From Amnibacterium endophyticum (GTDB lineage: Bacteria; Actinomycetota; Actinomycetes; Actinomycetales; Microbacteriaceae): a stretch of DNA of 41,645 nucleotides. Below, one piece after another: positions 8,157 through 15,929 of the stretch (position 1 is its first letter; each line of letters opens with the position of its first letter). The stretch lies in assembly GCF_042680685.1 (NCBI RefSeq), contig NZ_JBHUEA010000025.1:1-41645 (forward strand), given 5' to 3'. A model generated the notes under the pieces. It saw nothing but the letters and a program-made list of their open reading frames with translations, was not told where the DNA came from and made no database searches. The position numbers and the translations under genes were made by a program.

Positions 8157-9731
8157 TCAGGCGGGGTCGATGCGCGGGAACAGCGGGGCGAGCGCGGAGA
8201 CGCGGGTGCCGGCGGGCAGCAGGCCCCACGCGCCGGCCTCGCGGAGCGGCTGCTCGTGCAGCGCGCCCAGTGCGCCCTCCGCGCCGAGCGCGGACCAGAG
8301 CAGCGCCGTCGTCCGGGTCAGCACCGGCGACAGCAGCACCGCGAGCGCGCGCAGCCCCTCGGCCGCGGTCGCCAGCACCGAGTCGAGGCGCTCCGCCTGG
8401 GCGGGATCTTTGGCGAGCGCCCAGGGCTCCTCGAGCGTCAGGTAGCCGTTCAGCTCCTCGACGATCCGCCAGATCGCCGCGATCGCCTCGTGCGGCGCCA
8501 TCCGCTCGATCGCCGCGTCGGCGTCGCGGGCGGCGGACGCGACGACCTCGCGCACCGCCAGGTCGCGCTCCGTCGGCTCCCCTGCAGCCGGCACGACGCC
8601 GTCGCGGTAGCGGGTGATCATCGCGATCGTGCGGGAGGCGAGGTTGCCGAAGCCGTTCGCGAGCTCCGCCTGGTAGCGGGCCGCCAGGTCCTCCCACGAG
8701 AACGAGCCGTCCTGCCCGAACGGGATCGCGCGCATGAAGTAGTAGCGGAACGCGTCGGACCCGAAGGTGTCCGTGATCTGCGACGGCGCGATGCCGGTCA
8801 GCTTGGACTTCGACATCTTCTCGCCGCCGACGAGCAGCCACCCGTGCGCGAAGACCTGCTTCGGCACCTCCAGGCCCGCCGCCATGAGCATCGCCGGCCA
8901 GATCACCGCGTGGAAGCGGAGGATGTCCTTGCCGACCAGGTGCACCGCAGGCCAGCGCTTGGCCAGCGTCGCCTCGTCGGTGTCGAAGCCGATCGCGGTG
9001 ATGTAGTTGAGCAGCGCGTCGAACCAGACGTAGACCACGTGCCGCTCGTCCCACGGCACGGGGACGCCCCAGTCGAAGGTGCTGCGGCTGATCGACAGGT
9101 CGTCGAGGCCGCGGCGCACGAACTGCACGACCTCGTTGCGGGCGCTCTCCGGCTGCACGAAGTCCGGCCGCTCCTCGTAGAGGCGCAGCAGGTCCTCGGC
9201 GAACCGGCTCATCCGGAAGAAGTAGTTGCGCTCCTTCAGCAGCTCCACCGGGATGGAGTGGATCGCGCAGACCAGCTCGCCGTCGTACTTCCCGGTGCCG
9301 GTGACGAGGTCGGCGGTCTGCTTGTACTCCTCGCAGCCGACGCAGTAGAAGCCCTCGTAGTCGCCCGCCTCGATGAAGCCGGTGTCGTAGAGGCGCTGGA
9401 TGAAGGCGGCGACGCCCTGCTCGTGGCGGGGCTGCGTGGTGCGGATGAAGTCGTCGTTCGCGATGTCGAGGGTCTCGAGCAGCGGGATCCACGACTCGCG
9501 CACGAGCTTGTCCGCCCACTCGCGCGGCCCCATGTCGTTGGCCGTGGCGGTGCGGAGCATCTTCTGCCCGTGCTCGTCCGTGCCGGTCAGCGACCAGGTC
9601 TCGTCGCCCGACTGGCGGTGCCAGCGGGCGAGCACGTCGGCCGCGACCTCCGTGTAGCCGTGGCCGATGTGGGGCACGTCGGACGGGTAGAAGATCGGCG
9701 TGGTGATGGTGAACGACCGGTCCTCGGGCAC
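8157..9731 (-). CDS. metG: Methionyl-tRNA synthetase
   Basis: Charges tRNA-Met and initiator tRNA with methionine. The 524-residue class I synthetase has the HIGH signature at 21-24, KMSKS at 305-309 and the connective-peptide metal knuckle C130-x2-C133 ... C155-x2-H158, followed by the alpha-helical anticodon domain. It lacks the C-terminal tRNA-binding extension of E. coli MetRS, as usual in actinobacteria. The GTG start lies 8 nt after TACACT. The gene precedes tatD on the same strand, separated only by a family A palindrome. Confidence 0.97.
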   Translation of the reverse strand: MPEDRSFTITTPIFYPSDVPHIGHGYTEVAADVLARWHRQSGDETWSLTGTDEHGQKMLRTATANDMGPREWADKLVRESWIPLLETLDIANDDFIRTTQPRHEQGVAAFIQRLYDTGFIEAGDYEGFYCVGCEEYKQTADLVTGTGKYDGELVCAIHSIPVELLKERNYFFRMSRFAEDLLRLYEERPDFVQPESARNEVVQFVRRGLDDLSISRSTFDWGVPVPWDERHVVYVWFDALLNYITAIGFDTDEATLAKRWPAVHLVGKDILRFHAVIWPAMLMAAGLEVPKQVFAHGWLLVGGEKMSKSKLTGIAPSQITDTFGSDAFRYYFMRAIPFGQDGSFSWEDLAARYQAELANGFGNLASRTIAMITRYRDGVVPAAGEPTERDLAVREVVASAARDADAAIERMAPHEAIAAIWRIVEELNGYLTLEEPWALAKDPAQAERLDSVLATAAEGLRALAVLLSPVLTRTTALLWSALGAEGALGALHEQPLREAGAWGLLPAGTRVSALAPLFPRIDPA

Positions 9732-9739
9732 GACCGGCG

Positions 9740-9745
9740 AGTGTA
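9740..9745 (-). promoter_or_regulatory. -10 of metG (leaderless)
   Basis: TACACT, 8 nt before the GTG at 9731. Confidence 0.5.
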
Positions 9746-9773
9746 GTGAAGCGCCCGCCGACGCCCCGCCCTG

Positions 9774-10703
9774 TTACGGCGCGGAGACCTCGAGCACGAC
9801 CTCCCCGAGCCCCGAGCGGCCGGACAGCGCGCGATACGCCTCCTGCACCTGCTCGAGCGGGAAGCGCCCCTTGATCGGCACCTCGAAGCCGCCCTGCGAG
9901 GCGATGGACGCCAGCTCGCGGACGGCCTCGGCCGGGTCGTCCAGCGCCGCCATGCCCGCGCCCTGGACGCCGAGCCGCTCGACCGCGCCGAAGTCGATGA
10001 TCGTGTCGACCCGCTGCGGATCGACGCCGAGCGCGACCGCGAGGTCCGTGTACCCGCCGCCGAAGCAGTCGTAGAAGGCGCTGATCCCGTCCGGGGCGGC
10101 CTCGCGGAGGCGCTGCTCCAGCCCGTCGCCGTACGCGACCGGCTCGGCGCCGTGGGCGCGGAGCCAGTCGTGGTTCGCCTCGCTCGCGACCGCGATCACG
10201 CGGGCGCCGGTGCCGACGGCGAGCTGCGTCAGGAGCGCGCCCACGCCGCCCGCCGCACCCGCGACCACCGCGACGTCGCCCCGCTGGACCGGCACGGCGC
10301 GCAGCATCGCGACCGCCGTGGTCCCCGCGACGTAGAGGGAGCCGGCTGCGGCCCAGTCGAGCGCCTCCGGCTTCGGCACGATCCGCCCGACGGGCAGCAC
10401 CGCCAGCTCGGCCTGCGCGTTCCGGCCGTCGGAGAGCCCGATGACCGGGTCGCCGACCTCCGCCGTCGAGACGCCGGGACCGACCGCGGCGACGACGCCC
10501 GCGAGGTCGCTGCCCTGCCCCTCCGGGAGGTCGGCGGGGAACATCTCGTGCATCGCGCCGGAGCGGATGGCCGCCTCCCCCGGGTTGAGGCCAGCGGTGA
10601 CGACGCGGACCAGGACCTCGCCGTCGCCGGGTGCCGGGTCCGGCACCTCCTCGATCCGCAGGACCGACTCGTCGCCGTACTCGTGGAACCGCACCGCTCG
10701 CAT
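9774..10703 (-). CDS. NADP-dependent quinone oxidoreductase (medium-chain reductase family)
   Basis: A 309-residue zinc-free medium-chain dehydrogenase/reductase, related to quinone oxidoreductases. The GroES-like N-terminal half reads MRAVRFHEYGDESVLRIEEV and LNPGEAAIRSG; the Rossmann half carries VVAGAAGGVGALLTQLA for NADPH. No zinc-ligand cysteines are present, which fits a quinone or enal reductase. The ATG at 10703 matches the family N-terminus, but it has neither a ribosome site nor a close -10. The frame stays open upstream for 26 more codons, through a run of ten C and a family B repeat, so the expression signal is unclear. Confidence 0.85.
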   Translation of the reverse strand: MRAVRFHEYGDESVLRIEEVPDPAPGDGEVLVRVVTAGLNPGEAAIRSGAMHEMFPADLPEGQGSDLAGVVAAVGPGVSTAEVGDPVIGLSDGRNAQAELAVLPVGRIVPKPEALDWAAAGSLYVAGTTAVAMLRAVPVQRGDVAVVAGAAGGVGALLTQLAVGTGARVIAVASEANHDWLRAHGAEPVAYGDGLEQRLREAAPDGISAFYDCFGGGYTDLAVALGVDPQRVDTIIDFGAVERLGVQGAGMAALDDPAEAVRELASIASQGGFEVPIKGRFPLEQVQEAYRALSGRSGLGEVVLEVSAP

Positions 10704-10744
10704 CAGAAGGAGAACGCGGAGGAGCGGGCCGGTGTTCCGCGGGT

Positions 10745-10754
10745 GGGGGGGGGG
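10745..10754. repeat. Run of ten G
   Basis: Ten consecutive G on the plus strand, touching the family B repeat, in the spacer between rsmI and the oxidoreductase gene. It is the longest homopolymer I noticed in the window. Confidence 0.9.
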
Positions 10755-10755
10755 T

Positions 10756-10793
10756 GGTCTCGAGGCTCGCTGCGCTCGCACCTCGACCAGCGG
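10756..10793 (+). repeat. Dispersed repeat family B, copy 1
   Basis: A 38-nt element starting ggtctcgaggctcgctg, exactly the reverse complement of 21226-21263. Its ends (ggtctcgagg / cctcgacc) can pair with a one-base bulge. It lies between rsmI and the oxidoreductase gene. Confidence 0.85.
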
Positions 10794-10815
10794 CGGTGGT
10801 GGGTGCGGGTCGGGG

Positions 10816-11634
10816 TCAGGAGCGCGCGGCGAGGGCGGCGTCGTACAGGGCCTTGCGGGAGAGGCCCGTCGCCGCCGCGACCTCCGCCGTCGCCTCCTTC
10901 AGCCGCGCGCCGCCCGCCACCCGGTCGCGCACCGCCGCGAGCGCGTCGTCGAAGGAGGCCGGCGCCGGCTCCGCGCCCGCGAGCACCACCACGACCTCGC
11001 CGCGCACGCCGTCCGCCGCCCAGGCCGCGAGCTCGGCGACCGTGCCGCGGACGACCTCCTCGTGCAGCTTCGTCAGCTCGCGCGCGACCACAGCCCGCCG
11101 GTCCGGCCCGAACGCCTCGATCATCGCGTCCAGGAGCGCCGCGGTGCGGTTCGGGGACTCGAACAGCACGACGGTGCGCGGCTCGGCCGCGAGGGCGCCG
11201 AGGAAGCGGGCCCGCTCCCCCGCCTTCCGCGGCGCGAAGCCCTCGAAGACGAAGCGGTCGGTCGGGAGGCCCGAGAGCGCGAGCGCCGTGAGCACCGCCG
11301 ACGGGCCCGGCACGGCGGTGACCTGCACGCCCGCGTCGATCGCGGCGCGCACCAGCGCGTAGCCCGGGTCCGACACCGTCGGCATCCCGGCGTCGGTGAC
11401 GAGCACCACGTCCTGCTCGCGCGCGGCCGCCACCAGCTCGTCGACGCGCCCGCGCTCCGTGTGCTCGTTCACGACGACCACGCGGGGGCGCGCCTCCACG
11501 CCGAGCCCGGCGAGCAGCCGGTGCGCCACCCGGGTGTCCTCGGCGGCGAGCAGCGCCGCGCCCGTCAGCGCCTCCACGAGCCGCCTGCTCGCGTCGCCGA
11601 GGTTGCCGATCGGGGTTCCGGCGAGCACGAGCAC
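10816..11634 (-). CDS. rsmI: 16S rRNA (cytidine1402-2'-O)-methyltransferase RsmI
   Basis: RsmI methylates the ribose of C1402 in the ribosomal decoding centre using SAM. The 272-residue protein begins LAGTPIGNLGDAS and continues with AEDTRVAHRLL, VTDAGMPTVSDPG, VPGPSA and FEGFAPRK, the full tetrapyrrole methylase-fold signature set of this family. It is divergent from pmt with a 53-nt gap; the same pair is adjacent in Mycobacterium (Rv1002c/Rv1003). The GTG start lies 7 nt after CAGACT. Confidence 0.97.
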   Translation of the reverse strand: MLVLAGTPIGNLGDASRRLVEALTGAALLAAEDTRVAHRLLAGLGVEARPRVVVVNEHTERGRVDELVAAAREQDVVLVTDAGMPTVSDPGYALVRAAIDAGVQVTAVPGPSAVLTALALSGLPTDRFVFEGFAPRKAGERARFLGALAAEPRTVVLFESPNRTAALLDAMIEAFGPDRRAVVARELTKLHEEVVRGTVAELAAWAADGVRGEVVVVLAGAEPAPASFDDALAAVRDRVAGGARLKEATAEVAAATGLSRKALYDAALAARS

Positions 11635-11641
11635 GGACCCC

Positions 11642-11647
11642 AGTCTG
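11642..11647 (-). promoter_or_regulatory. -10 of rsmI (leaderless)
   Basis: CAGACT, 7 nt before the GTG at 11634. Confidence 0.45.
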
Positions 11648-11675
11648 CCGCCGCGGCAGGACGCCGCCGCCTGCG

Positions 11676-11681
11676 TATCCT
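11676..11681 (+). promoter_or_regulatory. -10 of pmt (leaderless)
   Basis: TATCCT, 6 nt before the GTG at 11688, divergent from the rsmI -10 with 28 bp between them. Confidence 0.5.
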
Positions 11682-11687
11682 TCCCCC

Positions 11688-13301
11688 GTGACGCGCGCCA
11701 CGGACCTCCTCGAGCGCGCGCGCCCGGTCCACCGCCGGGTCCTCGACCGCCTGGCGGCGCTGCCGTGGATCGGCCCGGCCGTCGTGCTGGTGATCGCCGC
11801 GCTGACCCGGCTCATCGGGCTCGCCTACCCGCCGGTGCTCGCGTTCGACGAGACCTACTACGTCAAGGACGCGTGGACCATCTGGCACCTCGGCTACGAG
11901 GGCACGTGGAACCAGGCGGACGTCCCCAAGGGCTACACCGATGTGAACGCGGCCTTCCAGGCCGGCCTCGTGAACTTCTACTCGCACCAGGCCCAGTACG
12001 TCGCGCACCCGCCGCTCGGCAAGTGGATCATCGGCTTCGGCGAGCTGCTCGCCGGCGGCGCGCAGAACCCCTACGGCTGGCGGCTGTCCGTCGCCGTCGT
12101 CGGGATCCTCGCCGTCGCGCTCGTGATGGTCGTCGCGCACCGGATGTTCGCGACGACCTCCGTCACCGTCATCGCCGGCGGCCTGTTCGCGATCGAGAAC
12201 CAGGCGATCACGATGTCGCGCATCGGGCTGCTCGACAACATGGTGATGCTGTTCGCGCTCGCCGCCTTCGCCTGCGTGCTGGAGGACCGGTTCTGGACCG
12301 AGCGCCGCCTCGGCGAGTGGCTGATGCGCCGACGACGCGGCATCGGCGACTGGGGGCCGGCGTTCCTCTGGCGCCCGTGGCTGATCGCCGCGGGCGTCGC
12401 CTTCGGCCTGTGCTGCGGCGTGAAGTGGTCCGGCCTCTACTTCATCGCGGCGTTCGGCCTCTACGTCGTCGGCACGGAGGTGCTGCTGCGGCGCCGCGCG
12501 GGCGTGCGGTTCTGGCTGCCCGCGGGCCTGCTGAAGCAGGGGCCCGTCACCGCGATCCTCCTGCTCGTGCCCGCGCTCGGGACCTACCTGGCCACCTGGA
12601 CCGGCTGGTTCGTCACCACCGGCGGCTGGAACCGGGAGGGCGGGCAGGACGGCACGCGGCTCACCGGGGTGCTCGCCTGGCTGCCGGCGCCGCTGAAGAA
12701 CCTGTGGGACTGGCACCACGACATCTACATCTTCCACACGACGCTCGACAGCCCCCACGCCTACGCCGCGCCGGCGATCGGCTGGCCGATCATCGCCCGG
12801 CCGACGTCGATCTTCTACGACGGCGACATCAAGGGCTGCCCGTGGGCCGGCCAGTGCGTCTCCGCGATCACCGACCTGCCGAACCCGCTGATCTGGTACG
12901 CGGGATGGGCCGCGGCGGTCTACCTCGTCGTGCGCTTCGTGCGGCACCGCGAGTGGCAGGCCGCGCTGATCCTCATGGGGTTCGTCGCCGGCTACCTGCC
13001 CTGGCTGCTGTACCCGAAGCGGACGATGTTCTTCTTCTACACGATCGCCTTCGAGCCCTACCTGCTGCTCGCGCTCGCCGCGACGATCGGGCTGATGCTC
13101 GTGCGGCCGCCCGCGCTCGACGGACCCGACGAGCTCGCCGCCGCGGAGGCGGCGTACGGGCTCCGCGTCCGCCGGCGGATCGTGGTCGGCTTCCTCGCCG
13201 TGGCGGTGCTGCTGAGCATCTTCTACCTGCCCCTGTCGACCGGCATCCCGACCCCGCAGTGGTTCTGGCAGATCCACATGTGGTCGCGCTCCTGGATCTG
13301 A
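11688..13301 (+). CDS. pmt: Polyprenol-phosphate-mannose--protein mannosyltransferase
   Basis: Pmt transfers mannose from polyprenyl-phosphate-mannose to Ser/Thr of proteins leaving through Sec, in the cytoplasmic membrane. The 537-residue protein has many hydrophobic helices. The catalytic Asp54-Glu55 pair of GT39 lies in the first external loop (PPVLAFDETYYVKDAW), followed by AHPPLGKWIIGFGE. The C-terminal PMT four-helix region (YPKRTMFFFYTIAFEPY) is intact. The long loop with WDWHHDIYIFHTTL is typical. Divergence from rsmI is conserved in actinobacteria. ManA and the lipoproteins in this window could be a sugar source and substrates, but that is inference. Confidence 0.95.
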   Translation: MTRATDLLERARPVHRRVLDRLAALPWIGPAVVLVIAALTRLIGLAYPPVLAFDETYYVKDAWTIWHLGYEGTWNQADVPKGYTDVNAAFQAGLVNFYSHQAQYVAHPPLGKWIIGFGELLAGGAQNPYGWRLSVAVVGILAVALVMVVAHRMFATTSVTVIAGGLFAIENQAITMSRIGLLDNMVMLFALAAFACVLEDRFWTERRLGEWLMRRRRGIGDWGPAFLWRPWLIAAGVAFGLCCGVKWSGLYFIAAFGLYVVGTEVLLRRRAGVRFWLPAGLLKQGPVTAILLLVPALGTYLATWTGWFVTTGGWNREGGQDGTRLTGVLAWLPAPLKNLWDWHHDIYIFHTTLDSPHAYAAPAIGWPIIARPTSIFYDGDIKGCPWAGQCVSAITDLPNPLIWYAGWAAAVYLVVRFVRHREWQAALILMGFVAGYLPWLLYPKRTMFFFYTIAFEPYLLLALAATIGLMLVRPPALDGPDELAAAEAAYGLRVRRRIVVGFLAVAVLLSIFYLPLSTGIPTPQWFWQIHMWSRSWI

Positions 13302-13326
13302 TTCGTCGTCCGTCGGAGCCGCGCGG

Positions 13327-13332
13327 CACGAT
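13327..13332 (+). promoter_or_regulatory. Candidate -10 of the PatB-like gene (leaderless)
   Basis: CACGAT, 6 nt before the GTG at 13339. Confidence 0.4.
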
Positions 13333-13338
13333 GGCTGC

Positions 13339-14493
13339 GTGACCCGGCTGTTCGAGACCCCGTCCGTCGACGAGCTGCGGCGGCGCGGCAGCGCCAAGTG
13401 GACCGCGTTCCCCGGCGCGATCGGCGCCTTCGTCGCGGAGACCGACTTCGGCCTCGCCCCCGTCATCCAGGAGGTGCTGCGCGACGCGATCGCCGACGGC
13501 CGCCTCGGCTACCTGCCGCAGTCCGTCGTGCGGGACCTGCAGCTGGCGACGGCCGGCTTCGTGGAGGACCGCTACGGCTGGTCGGTGCCGCCCGAGCACG
13601 TCCGGCCGGTCGGCGACGTGCTGACCGGCCTCGACGTCTTCCTGAAGCAGTGGACCGACCTCGCCCGGCCGGCGATCGTGCCGACCCCCGCGTACATGCC
13701 GTTCCTGCGGCTGCCGCAGGCGGTCGGCAAGCCGATCGTCGAGGTGCCGAGCCCCGTGGTCGACGGCCGCTACGAGCTGGACCTGGACGGGATCGCGGCC
13801 GCGTTCGAGGCCGGCGCCGACACGCTGATCCTCTGCAACCCGTGGAACCCGACCGGCCGCGTGCTGACCCGCGAGGAGCTGCTGGCGGTCGCCGAGGTCG
13901 TGTCGGCGCACGGCGGCCGCGTCTACTCCGACGAGATCCACGCGCCGATCGTCTTCCCCGGCCACAGCCACGTCCCGTACGCCTCGGTCAGCGAGGCGGC
14001 GGCCGCCCACACCGTCACGGCGGTGAGCGCCTCGAAGGCCTTCAACCTGCCCGGCCTCAAGTGCGCGCAGCTGCTGTTCACCTCGGACGACGACGCGGAG
14101 CGCTGGGACCGGCAGGCGGGGTTCGCAGCGCACGGCGCCGGCATCCTCGGCGTGCTCGCGAACACCGCCGCCTACACCGACGGCGGCCCCTGGCTGGACC
14201 AGGTGCTCGCCTACCTCGACGAGGGCAGGCGCCTGGTCGAGCGGCGCCTCGCCGAGCGGCTGCCGCAGGTCGGCTTCCGAGCGCCGGAGGGCACCTACAT
14301 CGGCTGGCTCGACGTCACCGCGCTCGACCTCGGCGAGCAGGCCTCGACCGCGGTCGTGGAGCGCACGGGCGTCGCCCTCACCGACGGGCTCGCGTGCGGC
14401 GCGGCCGGCGCGGGGCACCTGCGGCTGATCATGGCGACGCCGCACCCGGTGCTCGACGAGATCGTCGACCGCCTCGCGGGCGCCTACGCCTGA
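13339..14493 (+). CDS. PatB/MalY-type C-S lyase (cystathionine beta-lyase), PLP enzyme
   Basis: A 384-residue fold-type I aminotransferase-like enzyme that probably cleaves C-S bonds of cystathionine or cysteine conjugates to a thiol, pyruvate and ammonia. CNPWNPTGRVLTREEL and YSDEIHAPIV hold the cofactor-binding Asn and Asp198, and Lys233 in SASKAFNLPGLKCAQ forms the aldimine; this SKAFNxxGLK loop is characteristic of MalY/PatB. The length is normal. The downstream small gene starts one base after the stop and is probably coupled. An aminotransferase acting on a related amino acid is the alternative. Confidence 0.88.
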   Translation: MTRLFETPSVDELRRRGSAKWTAFPGAIGAFVAETDFGLAPVIQEVLRDAIADGRLGYLPQSVVRDLQLATAGFVEDRYGWSVPPEHVRPVGDVLTGLDVFLKQWTDLARPAIVPTPAYMPFLRLPQAVGKPIVEVPSPVVDGRYELDLDGIAAAFEAGADTLILCNPWNPTGRVLTREELLAVAEVVSAHGGRVYSDEIHAPIVFPGHSHVPYASVSEAAAAHTVTAVSASKAFNLPGLKCAQLLFTSDDDAERWDRQAGFAAHGAGILGVLANTAAYTDGGPWLDQVLAYLDEGRRLVERRLAERLPQVGFRAPEGTYIGWLDVTALDLGEQASTAVVERTGVALTDGLACGAAGAGHLRLIMATPHPVLDEIVDRLAGAYA

Positions 14494-14494
14494 G

Positions 14495-14752
14495 ATGGTC
14501 GTGCTGACCAGCCGCCGCGCGGTGCTGGTCGGCGCCGAGGCGAGGCCGGGACGGCTGCGCCTCAGCGAACGCAGCCTCCGCTTCGAGCCGCTGGAGGGCG
14601 ACGGGCTCGCGATCCCGCTCGCGGACGTGCGCCGCGTCGCGCTGCGCCGCCGGGTGCTCGTGGTCGAGCACGCGGGCGGGGAGGTGCGGCTGCGCTGCTT
14701 CGGCGTCCGCGGCGTCGCCGGGCTGCTCGTGCAGGCGTGCGCGCGCCGCTGA
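14495..14752 (+). CDS. Small GRAM/PH-like protein of unknown function
   Basis: An 85-residue protein predicted to be almost all beta strand with one C-terminal helix (VRGVAGLLVQACARR). The pattern RPGRLRLSERSLRFEPL ... IPLADVRRVALRRRVLVVEH resembles GRAM/PH-like domains. TGAGATG joins it to the PatB-like gene with a one-base gap, so it is likely made by translational coupling. No catalytic residues are apparent. Confidence 0.65.
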   Translation: MVVLTSRRAVLVGAEARPGRLRLSERSLRFEPLEGDGLAIPLADVRRVALRRRVLVVEHAGGEVRLRCFGVRGVAGLLVQACARR

Positions 14753-14763
14753 GCGCACCCTGA

Positions 14764-14821
14764 GCAGCCCGCAGCATCACGGGCGGCGTTGCGCAACGCC
14801 GCCCGTGATGCTCAGGGCTGC
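14764..14821. terminator. Near-perfect 58-bp palindrome between convergent genes
   Basis: Symmetric about 14792/14793: 40 bp (14773-14812) are perfectly palindromic, then a 2-nt mismatch, then 7 more paired bases on each side. It fills the gap between the small GRAM-like gene and add and is a strong bidirectional terminator candidate. A cruciform is also possible. Confidence 0.75.
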
Positions 14822-14822
14822 A

Positions 14823-15806
14823 CTACGCGGCGAGCCAGGCGTCGATGTCCGCGAGCGCGCGCCGCTTCACCTCGTCGGGGGCGCCGGAGGCGGTGAAGGA
14901 GGCGCGGGCGCAGGCGGCGAGCCGCTCGTCGTCGAGCCCGAGCGCCGAGCGGCACAGCTCGTACTCCTCGAGCAGGCCCGGCCCGAACTGCAGCGGGTCG
15001 TCGGCGTTGATCGAGCAGGTGACGCCGGCGGCGAGCAGCGCGGGCAGCGGGTGGTGCTCGAGGTCCGGCACGACGTGCAGCCGGAGGTTCGAGGACGGGC
15101 ACACGTCGAGGCAGGTGCCGAGCTCCGCGAGCCGCGCGACGAGGCCCTCGTCCTCGATCGCCCGGACGCCGTGCAGGATCCGGTCCGCGTGCAGCAGCTC
15201 GACCGCCTCCCGCACCGACTCCGCGCCGACCAGCTCGCCCGCGTGCGGGGTGATCAGCAGCCCGGCGTCCCGCGCGATCGCGAAGGCGTCCCCGAAGGGC
15301 GCGGCGGGCGCGCCGCGCTCGTCGGCGTGCAGCCCGAAGGAGACGACCCCGCTGCCCGCCCACGCCGCCGCGAGGCGGGCGTCCTCGAGCGCGAGCTCCA
15401 CCGGGAACGTGCGCGCGGAGGCGATCATCGCCCGGATCGTGACGCCGGTCCGCACCTCCGCCTCGGCGGCGAGCTGCAGGAGGTGCTGCAGCGCCGCCTC
15501 CACGTCGCCGTCGAAGAGCGCCGCGTGGAGCACGGGCGCGAGGGTGACCTCGACGTAGCGGGCGCCCTGCGCGGCCGCGTCGTCGGCGAGGTCGTCCATG
15601 ATGCGCGCGAGGTGCCGCCGCGACCGGATCAGGCCGAGCACGTCGCCGTACGCCGCCTCGAAGTCCTGGAAGTCGTCGAACGGCGCCCACCGCGGCACCG
15701 GCTGGTCCGCCTCCGCGGCGAGCTCGGCGAGCGTCGAGGGGCGCATGGCCGCCTCGAAGTGCAGGTGCAGGTGGGCCTTCGGCAGGGCGGCGAGATCGCG
15801 GGTCAC
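14823..15806 (-). CDS. add: Adenosine deaminase
   Basis: Hydrolyses (deoxy)adenosine to (deoxy)inosine in purine salvage. The 327-residue amidohydrolase has the zinc motif H14-x-H16 (KAHLHLHFE), His187 and Glu190 (TPHAGEL), His211 (ILHGVRAI), CPSSNLRL, and Asp268-Asp269 (INADDP, where many members have NTDDP). The GTG at 15806 was chosen because KAHLHLH should lie about 10 residues from the start. A GGGAGGA ribosome site is well placed, and GAGGAT 6 nt upstream could also be a -10. It could act on adenine or other 6-aminopurines, but the motif set favours adenosine. Confidence 0.93.
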   Translation of the reverse strand: MTRDLAALPKAHLHLHFEAAMRPSTLAELAAEADQPVPRWAPFDDFQDFEAAYGDVLGLIRSRRHLARIMDDLADDAAAQGARYVEVTLAPVLHAALFDGDVEAALQHLLQLAAEAEVRTGVTIRAMIASARTFPVELALEDARLAAAWAGSGVVSFGLHADERGAPAAPFGDAFAIARDAGLLITPHAGELVGAESVREAVELLHADRILHGVRAIEDEGLVARLAELGTCLDVCPSSNLRLHVVPDLEHHPLPALLAAGVTCSINADDPLQFGPGLLEEYELCRSALGLDDERLAACARASFTASGAPDEVKRRALADIDAWLAA

Positions 15807-15916
15807 GGCACCATCCTCCCGACTCGACGTGTCGCGCGGATGACGGAGTCCTCGAGGCGGTCGCCCCCGGCCTCCGCGCATCGCGGCGCGCTCAGCCCGC
15901 ACGCACGACCGCGGCG

Positions 15917-15922
15917 CAGTCT
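15917..15922 (+). promoter_or_regulatory. Candidate -10 of the aldo/keto reductase gene (leaderless)
   Basis: CAGTCT, 7 nt before the ATG at 15930. Confidence 0.4.
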
Positions 15923-15929
15923 GGCGACC

